The notes under the pieces were generated by a model. That model was not told the origin of the DNA. It worked only from the letters and a program-made list of their open reading frames with translations, and searched no databases. DNA of 64,000 nucleotides from Bombyx mori (taxonomy: Eukaryota; Arthropoda; Insecta; Lepidoptera; Bombycidae): the NCBI RefSeq assembly GCF_030269925.1, contig NC_085112.1, positions 1,365,501 to 1,429,500 on the forward strand. Reading direction: 5' to 3'. Position 1 is the first letter of the stretch, and each line of letters begins with the position of its first letter. Made by a program: the position numbers and the translations under genes. Below are positions 32,578-44,070 of this stretch, in pieces.

Positions 32578-33808
32578 AAAAAGAAATTCACATATACGTA
32601 TGAATCCTGGAAACAGTGCACTCTTTTTATAGGCAGTCGTGTTAAAAAAGATCTTGCAGGTTTTTGTTACAATTTTTTTTATCAAATAGTGATTGTTTCA
32701 GAACGAACAAAAGTCCATGCCACATAGCAGAATGGAGTTCACAAATTCGTTGCCAGGAAAAAAAAATAAACAATCGCATGCCTCCATGTTTGAGACAATA
32801 GCGATGTTAGCTTAGCTGATGACCCGTGCCGGTCGAATCATGAGCTTCGACTGTTTGTCCAGAGCTTTCCGCATTTTGTTAAGGCGAATGTTGAACGAAA
32901 CTGCTTTTTACCTATTTTGTCACAATCAAATTGCTAACCAAGCTACTATCTAAAAATTATCTTAAGAATCAATTATACAATCTACACTAAGTCTCAGTAA
33001 CTTTACTTTTAAGTTCTAAGTAATTATTACTAAGTTACTTATTATTATTACTTATAATATTTTTTATATTTTATGGAGTTTTCTCTCGAGTTCTTGACTC
33101 GGTTTAGTTCCTAGCTCCCGCCCTGAAACCTTCAGGGAAGAGGAGGTTCGGACTCCCTTGAATTTATGAAAACTGTATTACCCAAAACTTTACTTATTAT
33201 TGTGCATGTGTGTATGGCTGCTTGTTTTTGTATTATGTGTATGTTTATATTTGCTTCCAGTTTGTTTATGTATCTATGTATACTTTTTGCCACTACGCCT
33301 GTTGCGCCTATTACTATGGGGATGGTTTCTGTGTGTGTATTCCAGAGTCGTGTTAGTTCTACTTTTAAGGGGTGATATTTACTAAGTTTTTCCAGTTCTT
33401 TTGGTCCTATATAATATTATTATTACTTATAATATTATTATTACTTATTATATTATTATTCATTATTATATTATTATACTAAGTTACTTAGACTATAAGT
33501 AGCTTACTAAGTAAAATCTAACACCAGAAACACTAATAGTCTCTTTATGAAGATGAATTACAAAACAGTAAATTTAATTCAATAACATTTTTAATCCACT
33601 TGTAAATTCTGTTGAATAAATTATCATTCTTATTACTTAAACGTGAATTTATTAATTACATGTTTTTGATTTAATTCACACGATTTTTTATCGTAAAAAT
33701 AGTTCATGAATACTTGCCAGATACGTATTTACTTAGAAAATGTTGGCACTTAGCCCCGAGATTTTAATTTATATTTGCATCAGATTAGCTGCCAGTACAA
33801 ATATTCTA
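32578..33808. other. Unassigned with AT-rich simple repeat
   Basis: 33408-33482 is a run of TTATTA/ATTATT-type units. ORF 33166-33375 is very hydrophobic (alternating V, C, L, I) but has no homologue I recognise. cccgccctgaaaccttcagg near 33120 is a GC-richer patch. No gene called. Confidence 0.4.
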
Positions 33809-34016
33809 TTTTTTTTTATTGCTTAGATGGGTGAACGAGCTCACAGCCTACCTATGTAAATGTGCCACCCACCTTGAGATATAAGTTCTAAGGTCTCAGT
33901 ATAGTTACAACGGCTGCCCCACCCTTCAAACCGAAACGCATCACTGCTTCACGACAGAAATAGGCAGGGTGGTGGTACCTACCCGCGCGGACTCACAAGT
34001 GGTCCTTACCACCAGT
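33809..34016 (-). mobile_element. Bm1 SINE with internal deletion
   Basis: Tail and body are normal, but about 45 bp between cagcctacct and atgtaaatg (33850-33857) is deleted. Confidence 0.9.
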
Positions 34017-34438
34017 AAAAATACGCTATGAGCGCTTTGAAATGTAGTGAAGTATTCCAATCCTCAGTCTGTTAAAAAAAATCATCGACAAAAGCTCACA
34101 AATAAAACATGGAAACAGAACGAAAGCTCAACTAACCCTTAAAGCATCTGTTTATATTTTCACAAAAGCTCCGCTCCTGTTTGTCCGGATTTGTTTACCG
34201 TCGACGATAATGTCAAACATTCTGGACATTATTCGACGGAAATTCTGTTATGATCTTTACAAATTACGCCAGTCATTGTCTGCGAACATCGGATCACATA
34301 TTTGTATTTGGTATGTTTGTTAAATTCACTTTCGGGGACCGGGGATTAGTTTTAGTAGATAAAATTAAAACTTTTTTAACAGTTTGATCTCGTATTTTTT
34401 TATTGGCATTGTACTATTTCTGATAAATCGAATATATA
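34017..34438. other. No recognised feature
   Basis: No gene or repeat family recognised. Confidence 0.45.
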
Positions 34439-34688
34439 TATTTTTTATTGCTTAGATGGATGGACCAGCTCACAGCCCACTTGGTGTTACGTGGTTACTG
34501 GAGCCCATAGACATTTACAACGTAAATGCGCCACCCACCTTGAGATATAGGCTCCAAGGTCTCAAGTATAGTTACAACGGCTGTCACACCCTTCAAACCG
34601 AAACGCATTACTGTTTAACGGCAGAAATAAGCAGGGTGGTGGTAACTGCTAACCGTGCGGACTCACAAAAGGTCCTACCGCGAGTAGC
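34439..34688 (-). mobile_element. Bm1 SINE, 5'-truncated
   Basis: Poly(T)-attgcttagatggatgg to aaaggtcctaccgcgag. Confidence 0.9.
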
Positions 34689-35029
34689 TACTAGTGAATT
34701 CCAGCGATAATTAGTTTCTGGTACCAGAAGTGACAACAAAAATGACACCGAAAGGACGATGCGCAAACGCATAGATAAAACGTAAAAGCGAACATCCGTT
34801 TTATTTATTAGACGAGATAATTTATTGGTTCTCATTTTTATAAATACAGGGAGTTCAGAGAACAGCTCTGGTCGCGTGCCCCGGCCGGTCACGCGATGAA
34901 GGGCGCTCCGCTAATTACCAGCCTCCATCAGCTGTCATAAGCCAATAAAGTCAATTACATATGCGTAGTGAATAATAGTATTAATTTGATGTAGATGAAC
35001 GGTCCTACGACAAAACAAGAAATTTTCGT
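34689..35029. other. No recognised feature
   Basis: Unassigned sequence. Confidence 0.4.
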
Positions 35030-35185
35030 TATCCAGTTGGGTTAGGGGCCTGATACAGAAGGAAATTATCCTCGATATTGCGCGTATTGTGAGGAGGTTT
35101 CTCACTCTGGAGTCCTAACCACTGGAGGCTTGTGTCGTCGATTAGCGGCAATCTATTTCTATATATATTTAAAAAAAATGTTTGT
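35030..35185 (+). pseudogene. R4/Dong-like LINE 3' end, second copy
   Basis: From about 35034 one frame reads SWVRGLIQKE, then DIARIVRRFLTLES and stop. This matches the C-terminus of the 17.5-kb copy, and the same 3' UTR (cactggaggcttgtgtcgtc, gcggcaatctatttct) follows. Opposite orientation to the first copy, about 17 kb away. Confidence 0.72.
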
Positions 35186-35804
35186 TATTATATTTAAAAA
35201 AACAGTGTAACAATAACATTTAAAATAAATATAGATTATAACAATAGTAAAATTGCTTTATTTGATTTCACAATAATTAATTTGGTATTTAATAATTATA
35301 TTACTAAGTAACTATGTATATAATAAATTAACTAGTCATGCAATTTAATCCCCTTGTAATGTGGGGACCTCCTTAGGGTAAAAGCCCCCTCCAAAGGATC
35401 AATTTTTCCAGTCTCTTCCTGCTTTGGATGCAATTACGTCCTGCGTCATTTTGCGAAATAGTAATATAGTAAAATATTAATATAGGTAGTATAATAAAGT
35501 AGTAATATAGTAAACTCAATCAAATGTGTTGATTAGAAAAAACAAACAACAACAGTAATTATGATTAAAAACGTTTATAAAAAAAACATAAACCTCACGT
35601 ATCGTCAGACACGTCGATACATCGTTATTGGCCACGCTTAGGGCGTGTCCACATCAGTGCTGGCTCATTGATTCTATAAACAAACCCTCACTATTTGTTC
35701 ATTATTAAAATTCACTTGAACCGCCACGGTACATCGAACGAATATACCGACTTTAAATACAGCAGTAATATTTAACGTTTCTTTGTTTTCATTAAATTTA
35801 TACA
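35186..35804. other. AT-rich interval
   Basis: AT-rich, no gene or repeat recognised. Confidence 0.45.
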
Positions 35805-36076
35805 TCTATACATATATAAGTATATAAAAATGAATTGCTGTTCGTTAGTCTCGCTAAAACTCGAGAACGGCTGGACCGATTTGGATAATTTTGATCTTGA
35901 ATTATTTGTGGAAGTCCAGAGAAGGTTTAAAAGGCAGATTAATATGAAAATACTCGGAATTAAATAAAAATCCCCCGTCGGACGGATTCCTTTTGTTTGT
36001 TATAAGTTTATTTATACAAAAGTTTAGGTCTTTTATTTATCGATTGAGGCACTACGAAGTCTGCTGGGTCAGCTAA
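35805..36076 (+). mobile_element. Helitron-like element, H2 family
   Basis: A|TC at 35805-35806 and CTAA (36073-36076) followed by T. The body matches the other H2 copies, with a deletion in the middle. Confidence 0.7.
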
Positions 36077-36552
36077 TCTAATAATATATGCGGCCGTCAA
36101 CGCAAAAGTGGCCTAAGCTTACCATAATTATTGTGGAACAATGAGGTTTAAATTTTCATGAATTTGAATTTGAGTAGGCAAAAAAACAATACGCGCAAAA
36201 ATAATGCTTACAAAGCCATCTGTTATCTCTGGGTGTAATTATGGATAGGCCGGTCTTACATAAAAACTTATTAAATTTTAAATAAATTACACTGTACATT
36301 ATATGTTTGATTATTATTATTATTGATTATGAAAAATTGTGGCTTAGGCAATTTTTCGCTGACGGCCTCGTATGTACAAAGGAGATGTTTGGGTTTTAAA
36401 TAATAGTCACCCTAAATTGTAAAAATCGAATAACGGCTATAACGAACACCAGTTAATCTTGGACTAATATCAGCTCCGTCTGTATTTGTGGTGGGGGATC
36501 CATGTGATCTGGTCTCAATGATTGAGGCTACTAGTTCCAATGCTAGCACTTA
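36077..36552. other. No recognised feature
   Basis: Unassigned AT-rich sequence. Confidence 0.4.
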
Positions 36553-36580
36553 TAGCTTAGCTTAGCTTAGCTTAGCTTAG
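36553..36580. repeat. (AGCTT)n microsatellite
   Basis: Five head-to-tail units at the 5' edge of a Bm1. Confidence 0.85.
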
Positions 36581-36582
36581 AA

Positions 36583-36842
36583 AATTATAATTTGCGTAAT
36601 TACTGGTGGTAGAACTTCTTGTGAGTCCGCACGGGTAGGTACCACCACCCTGCCCATTTTTGCCGTGGAGCAGTAATGCGTTTCGGTTTGAAGGGTGGCG
36701 CAGCCGTTGTAACTATACTGAGACCTTAGAACTTATATCTCAAGGTGGATGGCGCATTTACGTTATAGATGTCTATGGGCTCCAGTAACCATTTAACACC
36801 AGGTGGGCTGTGAGCTCGTCCACCCGTCTAAGCAATAAAACA
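36583..36842 (+). mobile_element. Bm1 SINE, 5'-truncated
   Basis: aaaattataatttgcgtaat to cgtctaagcaataaaac. Confidence 0.92.
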
Positions 36843-36851
36843 TTAAAAAAA

Positions 36852-36971
36852 CGCTCCGGTAGCAGGTGTACTTGCGAAGCTGTCCTTGAGCTCATCCATT
36901 GGCACTGTCGACTTCCGAGCCAACGCTTTCCGAGCTTTCGACACCACGATGAGTGATTCAAACGACAACCC
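36852..36971 (-). other. Possible orphan exon, cut by Bm1
   Basis: On the minus strand, a plausible splice acceptor (ctgataaaaagtttttag) precedes 40 open codons: GLSFESLIVVSKARKALARK, then STVPMDELKDSFASTPATGA. Composition is exon-like (GC-rich, mixed charge) in AT-rich surroundings. It runs into poly(T) and the tail side of the Bm1 at 36583-36842, so no donor site is visible. No family is recognised. It could also be a stray piece of a mobile element. Low certainty. Confidence 0.25.
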
Positions 36972-37343
36972 CTAAAAACTTTTTATCAGACAACCCTGAA
37001 TTAGTTTAAAACAATCATCTTATCAATTCGTGCCATTGAAACGTTGTGCTTCTTCATCGAAAACGAAAAAAAAAAAACAACCCCATATTCAAATTAACAA
37101 AACATTATAGCACATACGTCTGCAGCAATTATTTTATTCAGTCGAACAGAAAGCTCGAATAGTTTTATTTTAAGTCTTATCCATAAAGAATAAAGCTTAG
37201 TTTTAGTTGTTTTGGTTGATTTTTAATGTGTAAGGAATGGAAAAAATGTGGCACGTGCCTGTACGCGAGTACTGGGGTATCTTCCCTTTGCGATCGTAGG
37301 GTGTAATAGTGTTGGGGGAAAGCTATTGTCGACAATAATTATT
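36972..37343. other. No recognised feature
   Basis: Unassigned; a GC-richer patch at 37240-37320 is unidentified. Confidence 0.4.
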
Positions 37344-37624
37344 CTATATATATAAAAATGAATTGCTGTTCGTTAGTCTCGCTAAAACTCGAGACGGCTG
37401 GACCGATTTGGCTAATTTTGGTCTTGAATTATTTGTGGAAGTCCAGAGAAGGTTTAAAAGGTAGATAGATATAAAAATGCTCGGAATTAAATAAAAAAAA
37501 CAAATTTGTTTTCCCTTTGATGTGTCCGACGGATTCCTTTTATTTATTTTAAGTTTATTTTATACAAAATTTTAGGTCTTTTATTTCTCGATTGAGGCAC
37601 TACGAAGTCTGGCGGGTCAACTAG
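37344..37624 (+). mobile_element. Helitron-like element, H2 family
   Basis: TC at 37344-37345 and CTAG (37621-37624) followed by T. The base before TC is T rather than A. Confidence 0.68.
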
Positions 37625-38037
37625 TAATTAATAATTTTGTTCTGTTGGATTTAAAACAAAAATCTTCTTCTACTTAGTTGCTTCAAGTCACAGAAAACCG
37701 GTTTCAGTGGCGAATCATTGCTGTGAGAGCTCAGGGAAAGTCCAGCAGAAGTCTTTGGGCATATGTTGTCTTCATTTAAGTTAAGTTATTAATATTTCTA
37801 TTCAAAACGTTTCCTCAAAGTTTGTCATCTGTTCATCTATGTCAAGTTCATCTATTTCTACTTTAGAATTTGTTTGTGGGTTTGTTACTTGTTGAATTTC
37901 GAAGATATGAACGATCGAAATTGAATAACAACAAAATGTAAAATTTTTACAAGGATATTACCAAAAAAAGGATAAATAATAAATTCGTCACTGCAAATAA
38001 TTTCTAGTGATACCACAGAAGCATATTTCTTTTTGTA
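37625..38037. other. No recognised feature
   Basis: Unassigned sequence. Confidence 0.4.
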
Positions 38038-38165
38038 TTTTTTTATTGCACGTTAAGGCAGACGAGCATACGGCTCACCTAATGGAGAGTGGTTACCGTC
38101 GCCCGTGGACTTCAGCAATGCCAGGGGCTACCGAAATACTCGAAGAAGCATAACAAAGAGGAGTT
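38038..38165 (-). mobile_element. Family C LINE 3' UTR fragment
   Basis: Poly(T)-attgcacgttaaggc, gacgagcatacggctcacct and ggacttcagcaatgccaggg, with an internal deletion. Confidence 0.78.
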
Positions 38166-38379
38166 ATATCATACAAACAAAAATTTCAAAATAAAAAATT
38201 ATAATACACACACGTTACATAACCCTTATATTTGCGTCAGGTTTATATAAAATAGAAAAATGTAAAGGTAGTTTGAATAATAATAATTATTTTAATGAAC
38301 TTTTATTTTTATTTAGGTAAGTAATATTTGTTTTTATCTATTTTTTATTATTATTATTCTAATTTACGTAACATTATTG

Positions 38380-38547
38380 GAGTTTTATAGTAAGGATCCC
38401 TATTTTTTTTTAAATAATATAGCCTATGTCACTCGGGAATAGTGTAGCTTCCAAACAATGAAATAATTTTTCAAATCGGTTCAATAGTTTCGGAGCCTAT
38501 TCAATACAAACAAACAAATCTTTCCTCTTTTTAATATTAGTATAGAA
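38380..38547 (-). mobile_element. Helitron fragment, H1 family
   Basis: Matches 60250-60454: ggagttttatagtaaggatc, gaatagtgtagcttccaaac, aataatttttcaaatcggtt, ending ttaatattagtatagaa. The 3' end is not located. Confidence 0.62.
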
Positions 38548-38811
38548 GTATCGATATAATCATCGATACGGAGCGCATCACTAGTTACGCTCGTGTCATC
38601 GGCGGTGGCGCAGGTGCTTGTTCCGGTGGCCGGTTATCGCGCCCGCACCTGGATCTCGTCGCCCGATTAAGATTTGGCCGGATAAGTCTAGGTCTTAACG
38701 GATTTGCGTTATTTCTTGAACGCTATGAGACGTGCAAGTGCAAACTTCACTGTTTCAGCGGCACGACAAGTAACTCTATATAAACCTCTATACTCTATAT
38801 AAACCTAAAGT
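38548..38811. other. GC-rich unassigned block
   Basis: 38590-38700 is unusually GC-rich (gtgcttgttccggtggccgg). It is followed by a twice-repeated ctctatataaacct (38772-38805). No gene or family recognised. Confidence 0.4.
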
Positions 38812-39238
38812 CGTCGTGGCCTAAGGGATAAGACGTCCGGTGCATTCGTGTTGAGCAATGCACCGATGTTCGAATCCCAGGCGGGTACCAATTTTTGTAA
38901 TGAATTACGTACTCAACAAATGTTCACGATTGATTTTCACGGTGAAGGAGTAACATCGTGTAATAAAAATGAAACCCGCAAAATTATAATTTGCGTAATT
39001 ACTGGTGGTAGGACCTCTTGTGAATCCGCGCGGGTAGGTACCACCGGCCTGCCTATTTCTGCCGTGAAGCAGTAATGCGTTTCGGTTTGAAGGGTGTAGC
39101 AGGCGTTGTAACTATACTGAGACCTTAGAACTTATATGTCAAGGTGGGTGGCGCATTTACGTTGTCCATGGACTCCAGTAACCACTTAACACCAGGTGGG
39201 CTGTGAGCTCGTCCGCCCATCTAAGCAATAAAAAAAAG
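38812..39238 (+). mobile_element. Bm1 SINE, full length
   Basis: tcgtcgtggcctaagggata (box A), gatgttcgaatcccaggcgg (box B, one base short), complete body, tail catctaagcaataaaaaaa. Confidence 0.93.
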
Positions 39239-39335
39239 GTATCTGCTATTAAAACTGAAAGACATAATCGTTTTACGGTAAAGATAGTCAAAAATCTGTA
39301 AGGGCTAACATAAATATGTTCGTAACAACAGGCCA

Positions 39336-39527
39336 CTGTGTAACCCACTGAGTTTCTCGCCGAATCGTCTCAGTGTGTCGCCATTTCGATTCCTTGGTAG
39401 ATTCAACGAAGCACTTCTCTTGCTAGGGCTAGTCTTAGCGATTCTCTCAGGTTGAGCCCGTGAGCTCACTTACCCGTCAACGCGTAGCTGTTATAGCCCC
39501 TTAGGTTACTAACGATTAGGTAGGGTG
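39336..39527 (+). mobile_element. Jockey-type LINE 3' UTR
   Basis: aacccactgagtttctcgcc to ccccttaggttactaacg and ggtagggtg. Confidence 0.82.
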
Positions 39528-39529
39528 TC

Positions 39530-39906
39530 CTTACGGATCTATCAGATCCAATAACCTTTGCTATTAGACGCGTTCAGCTCTAACACTAGGAGCAAGCTTA
39601 GGGACCCCGGTAACCGTACTCGTCGAACTCGACAAAGAGGTCGACGTGCAACCTAACCCATGCATCAGCCCGCTGAGTTTCTCGCCGGATCTTCTCAGCG
39701 GGTCGCGATACCGATCCGGTAGTAGATTCATTCGCGAAGCAATTACTCTTGAGTTGTTAGGTCTCCTTCGGAGGTGCTCGGGCAGTTGTTAGCCAATCCC
39801 ACTTCCTGGCTGAGCATTTTTGCTCGCCCACCTGTGAAACTGGAAAGTCCTTCGGGCCACCAGTAATCTTTCAATCATAAAGAAAAAAGATTAGGTAGGG
39901 AAAAAA
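39530..39906 (+). mobile_element. Jockey-type LINE 3' end, distinct subfamily
   Basis: Shares cgctgagtttctcgccggat and cgatccggtagtagattc with the main family. It adds gttaggtctccttcggaggt and gctcgcccacctgtgaaact and ends attaggtagggaaaaaa. It lies directly behind the previous copy. Confidence 0.78.
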
Positions 39907-40528
39907 TAGGCTACTGTGTAATCTCCGGTAAATTTCTTGGTTGGCATCCACGAGAAGAGATGCGGTGGTGCTATTAAAAGACACCACGCCGCTAATCTTG
40001 ACTCTATTGTAAAGCTTTTCTTACTCTTCAAGCAACAATGGGTGGCTACTGCGCAGTAATTATATCCCCGATGGTGGTTCATGTCTTACTCGCATAATCC
40101 GGGGTTTGCTCATCTGTCAAAAGGCCCAAACAAAACGGCATTACGCCAATTCTCCTTAACGGTTCTCGTCATGACCAGTACTTACCGCGCATTACCGCTT
40201 TGACCAAACAAAAGGAACGCGAACCTGTACACTCTCAAATTGCTTGTATGAATGAGCGCCTCTTTGTCAAGGAGCACGCGATCAAAACAGACCTTCGACT
40301 TTCTTTCAAGAATAACCGCGAATGCTTTGCAAAGCCCATAGTTTATCAGAGTTAATGGTGCTGAATAATGAGATAGCAGTCAGTACTTAGATCGCGAAGC
40401 TGTACATTTTCGTAGGGTCAAGTTGCCACATAAAGGCTCAGCTCAAAAATTATGTCTGGATGGTCTGACGTAAATACAAATCCAACTGTTAACTACCTAC
40501 ATCCTTTCTCGAACGTTTAGTCTATCAA
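39907..40528. other. No recognised feature
   Basis: Mixed-composition, apparently single-copy sequence. No gene recognised. Confidence 0.4.
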
Positions 40529-40740
40529 TCTATAGTAATATTATAAAGCTGACGAGTTTGTTTGTTTGAACGCGCTAATCTCAGGAACTACTGGTCCGAT
40601 TTGAAAAATTATTACAGTTTTAGATAGATCATGTATTGAAAAAGGCTATAGGTTATATACGCTATATTACATCACGCTAAGATAAATACAAGCGGAGCAT
40701 CAATAAAGAATGTTTCAAAATATGTTTTTTTTTCATTTTG
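40529..40740 (+). mobile_element. Helitron-like element (H4 family), 3' end unclear
   Basis: A|TC at 40529-40530, then tatagtaatattataaagct, gaacgcgctaatctcaggaa and ctactggtccgatttgaaaa. The same family is in reverse at 56718-57036. Confidence 0.62.
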
Positions 40741-40854
40741 AGAGCTACCGCTGCGTGCGCTGCGGAAACGGTTAAAGTTTCGCTAAAATAATGTATGACA
40801 GAATTGTTCCCTTTTAAAAGATCTAAAAAAAAGTCCGCAACAGCATATGTCTAT

Positions 40855-41116
40855 ATCGACGCTTGAAAGGCAAACGTGACTAAGCGACAATGCGTGAACT
40901 TTACAGTAGACTAATTTGAACTTGAAATACCTGAAAACAAAATTTATTTTAACGAATCTATTTGTAGTAGAATCTAGCTAGTAGCTGTAGGATTGAAATG
41001 ATTTTAATAGACCTGGAAATATATATTTTTTGCGCATCGAATATGGTTATTGCTTATCATTTATGTACAAAGCAGTTATTGTCGCTTAGTCACTTTTGCC
41101 TTTCAAGCGTCGATAT
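40855..41116. repeat. Foldback element with about 40-bp inverted repeats
   Basis: tatcgacgcttgaaaggcaa at the left (40855-40893) recurs as the reverse complement at 41075-41116 with one mismatch over 38 bp. The 180-bp interior is AT-rich. It has the structure of a MITE or foldback element; the family is not recognised. Confidence 0.7.
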
Positions 41117-41503
41117 GTTAAGGTTGGCTCACTATAACGTTTTTTATGCTAACCATATTTGTGCTAAAATAAAACATTATTTGTGAAGGTGTTTTTATAA
41201 AGATGATATTGATACTTATCCAGAGAAGATCCTAGTTCAATTCTAAACATAGTAATGTGGGTTCATGAAAACAGAAAAAGACTTAAGGTGGAGTTAGTGA
41301 GCGCTGCTTGTTTTGTAATAATTTTGCTTACAACAAATTATTTTAATGCAGATTAGATAGAATTCAGAGATAATTCACGAAATAAATATTAATAATAAAT
41401 ATTAAGGGATATGCAGTTGTGTTTACTAAAGCAAAGAGAGCTCTGTCAGTGTTCGGTTTTATCGGAGGGCTCTATTTGGAAGAATATGAAGTTGCGAGTC
41501 AGG
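41117..41503. other. No recognised feature
   Basis: Unassigned AT-rich sequence. Confidence 0.4.
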
Positions 41504-41690
41504 TTTTTTTTCTACCTAAGCTGATAGCTTTGAGAGGCTCTGTCAACGTAACCTAACAAGAAGGTGTGCTCACGGGGCTCAGACCTGGGGGCGTTGCTAA
41601 CACTGGCCCTAGCTAGAGCAGTGCTTTGCAGAATCTACTACCAGATCGGAAACGCGACCCACTGAGAAGATCCGATGAGAAACACAGTAT
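41504..41690 (-). mobile_element. Jockey-type LINE 3' UTR
   Basis: Poly(T)-ctacctaagctgatagc through cgcgacccactgagaagatc to gatgagaaacaca. Confidence 0.85.
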
Positions 41691-42420
41691 ATGAAAAAGC
41701 CGGCCGTAAAACAAGATTTTAGACTAGTTCCCGCGCAGAGAAGTCACTCACTAAGACTTCCAACTATACAAAAAATGTAGTAAGCACGTTATTAAGCTAT
41801 TGCATTTATCGCGGGCTTTGAGCAAGGGGACCGAATCAAGAAATTTCGTAATGAAAATAAAACCTAACACTCCCCACTCCGCCTACCATGTGGCTCGCGT
41901 TGAACACATTCACACGTTGTGCTCGTGTAATGTTTGTGAATAAGCGCGCGGCGTGACGTTGCACTGCATGCGCATCATGAAAAGTCTGCCCATCTCTCTC
42001 TCTTGCACGGTCTAGCTTAAGAGTGTGAAGGGGATAGTTAATGTTTTGCTTTTATTTATATTTATAAATATAGCGTACTCTTATTTTATTATTATTGTTT
42101 TAATATTAAATTATTCTTGTTTAATTATAATTCCATAAATTGATAAAAAATGCTATGCAATAGCTTTACCGCGGCTGTTATCGAGTGCCAAACGTGTTTT
42201 TTTATACATATTTTAATTATTGTAGTAAGGTATGTTTAACGTTAAATTCACCTACTTGGAGACATCCAGTTAACTTGATTTGCACACGGATTTAAACGGA
42301 TCTTAATAGAATAATTTTATAACTTCGCTCTAATATCCTGACCAGGATCAACGGGATAAGTTTTTTTTTTTTTATCATGAGTTCTGTTTGTTTGATGTTT
42401 TTTTTAAGTTTCAAACTAAA
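41691..42420. other. Unassigned
   Basis: 41870-42030 (ctctctctcttgcacggtct, aagagtgtgaaggggata) has a repeat-like feel common in moth genomes, but I cannot name a family. The rest is AT-rich. Confidence 0.35.
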
Positions 42421-42860
42421 TAAATTTTTTTTATTGCTTAGATGGGTGGACGAGCTCACAGCCCACCTGGTGTTAAGTGGTTACTGGAGCCCATATACAT
42501 CTACAATGTAAATGCGCCATCCACCTTGAGATATAAGTTCTAAGGTCTCAGTATAGTTACAACGGCTACCCCACCCTTCAAACCGAAACGCATTACTGCT
42601 TCACGGCAGAAATAGGCGGGGTGGTGGTACCTACCCGTGCGGACTTACAAGAGGTCCTACCACCAGTGATTACGCAAATTATAATTTTGCGGGTTTGATT
42701 TATTACACGATGTTATTCCTTCACCGTGGAAGTCAATCGTGAACATTTGTTAAGTACGTATTTCATCAGAAAAATTGGTACCCGCCTGCGGGATTCGAAC
42801 ACCGGTGCATCGCTACATACGAATGCACCGGACGTCTTATCCTTTAGACCACGACGACTT
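42421..42860 (-). mobile_element. Bm1 SINE, full length, well preserved
   Basis: Poly(T)-attgcttagatgggtggac to the tRNA-like head gacgtcttatcctttagacc. One of the best copies for a reference sequence. Confidence 0.94.
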
Positions 42861-42888
42861 CGAAATATATTCAAATGCCGCTAATCGG

Positions 42889-42976
42889 AAATGGATTACT
42901 GCTTCACGGCAGAAATAGGTAGGGTGGTGGTACATTTATCATGCGAGATGACAACACGCCCTAACACCAGCATAAG
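42889..42976 (-). mobile_element. Bm1-variant SINE fragment
   Basis: attactgcttcacggcagaa to acaacacgccctaacaccag and cataag, the variant subfamily of 30297-30500. Confidence 0.7.
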
Positions 42977-43067
42977 TTTATATGTCTCTCGCCAAAAGAG
43001 CATGAACAATATGTCAACTTTTAGGCAGATCGCGAATCGCCGGAAAGACGATTAACTTAAATCGTCA

Positions 43068-43354
43068 TCTCTTAAATGACGGATGGAGGTAACCGAGTAG
43101 TCAGAGTCGCTGATTTTAAGACATACCGAGGCATCGAGCGACGAGCCATAAATAAAATCTGCCTTCTACCTACTGCAGAAGATTCTGAAGTTTTAGAAGA
43201 TGCAGCTGTCCTTCCAAATGCGGGGAGGATGTCGGCGACGATACCCAAACGAGGAGGTCGCGCGGAAGCGGAGTGCGGGGTTGACCCGAACAAACGTGAT
43301 GACAGACAGACACGAGGACAGACGCGTGCGCAGCACCAACGTAAGCAATAAGAG
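43068..43354 (+). pseudogene. BEL/Pao-type integrase C-terminus remnant
   Basis: ORF 43076-43351 begins DGGNRVVRVADFKTYRG and continues RRAINKICLLP. The pattern DG..RV..V.T..G..RR...K...LP is the C-terminal beta-barrel region of BEL/Pao retrotransposon integrase. About 60 further residues form an acidic, then basic tail. A stop lies just upstream, so nothing else of pol is here. The flanking sequence at 42977-43067 and 43451-43520 also occurs at 30.5-30.7 kb without the insert. Confidence 0.6.
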
Positions 43355-43450
43355 GCAGAACTTAATGTTAATCGCATGAAATAAAATTATAAAAAACAGT
43401 AATAAAAGTATAAAAAAATAATTTTATCATTTTGTTCGTTCCCGAACAAA

Positions 43451-43920
43451 GTTCATGTCAATTGCAATTGCTTCACGCAATCACACCGCATCGGTCCAAT
43501 TTAAGAGGCACATATTGAATATAATCTGTGCTACATATTAAATTCCTTTGCATTAAAACCTTTGTTCGCTGTCTACTCTGTACCGAAAAACCGCCAATAA
43601 TATTCCGGGACAACTTCACAGGCCGCCAATTACCGGGACCACCCAATATCAGAAATACCATAAATTATAACTAATACACTAAATTTGTTCGGATTAAGTA
43701 TCGTGCTACCGTATTATTTGATTATTGTAGTCAAATTAGGCAAATTTCGCTTTAGTCAAAACCTAAATTTTGATTCGAAAATTATGATAGAAAACAACTT
43801 AATATGAAACGAAATGTATTAAGTTTTTTTGATTTTTTGATTTTTGTTTTTTGTTTTTTGTTTTTTTTTTGTTTTGTTCTACAGAATGCTTAAAGCGGAT
43901 TGTACATTTTACCTTGAAAA
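43451..43920. other. Shared flank, then AT/T-rich sequence
   Basis: 43451-43520 (tgtcaattgcaattgcttca, aatttaagaggcacat) matches 30617-30682. The remainder has a GTTTTTT-rich run at 43828-43878 and no gene. Confidence 0.45.
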
Positions 43921-43932
43921 AATTTTTTATTT

Positions 43933-44053
43933 TTATTTATTGCTTAGGTGGGTAAAAGAGCTCACGGCCCACCTGGTGTTGAGTGGTTACTGGAGCCCAT
44001 AGACATCTTCAACGTAAATGCCGCCACCTTGAGATATGAGTTCTAAGGTCTCA
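43933..44053 (-). mobile_element. Bm1 SINE tail, left arm of inverted pair
   Basis: attgcttaggtgggtaaaag to ttctaaggtctca. Only 17 bases separate it from an opposite-strand copy. Confidence 0.9.
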
Positions 44054-44070
44054 CTTGTAAAACAGCACGA

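Noticed and set aside
33166..33375. Hydrophobic ORF that could pass for a membrane protein
   Set aside because: Low-complexity TG/TT-rich DNA gives V, C, L, I in any frame (a second frame is equally hydrophobic); no conserved motif.
33408..33482. Candidate telomeric or structured repeat
   Set aside because: It is a plain TTATTA-type AT-rich run; no TTAGG units are present in the window.
43828..43878. GTTTTTT-rich run considered as a satellite
   Set aside because: Short and irregular; best seen as simple-sequence slippage.
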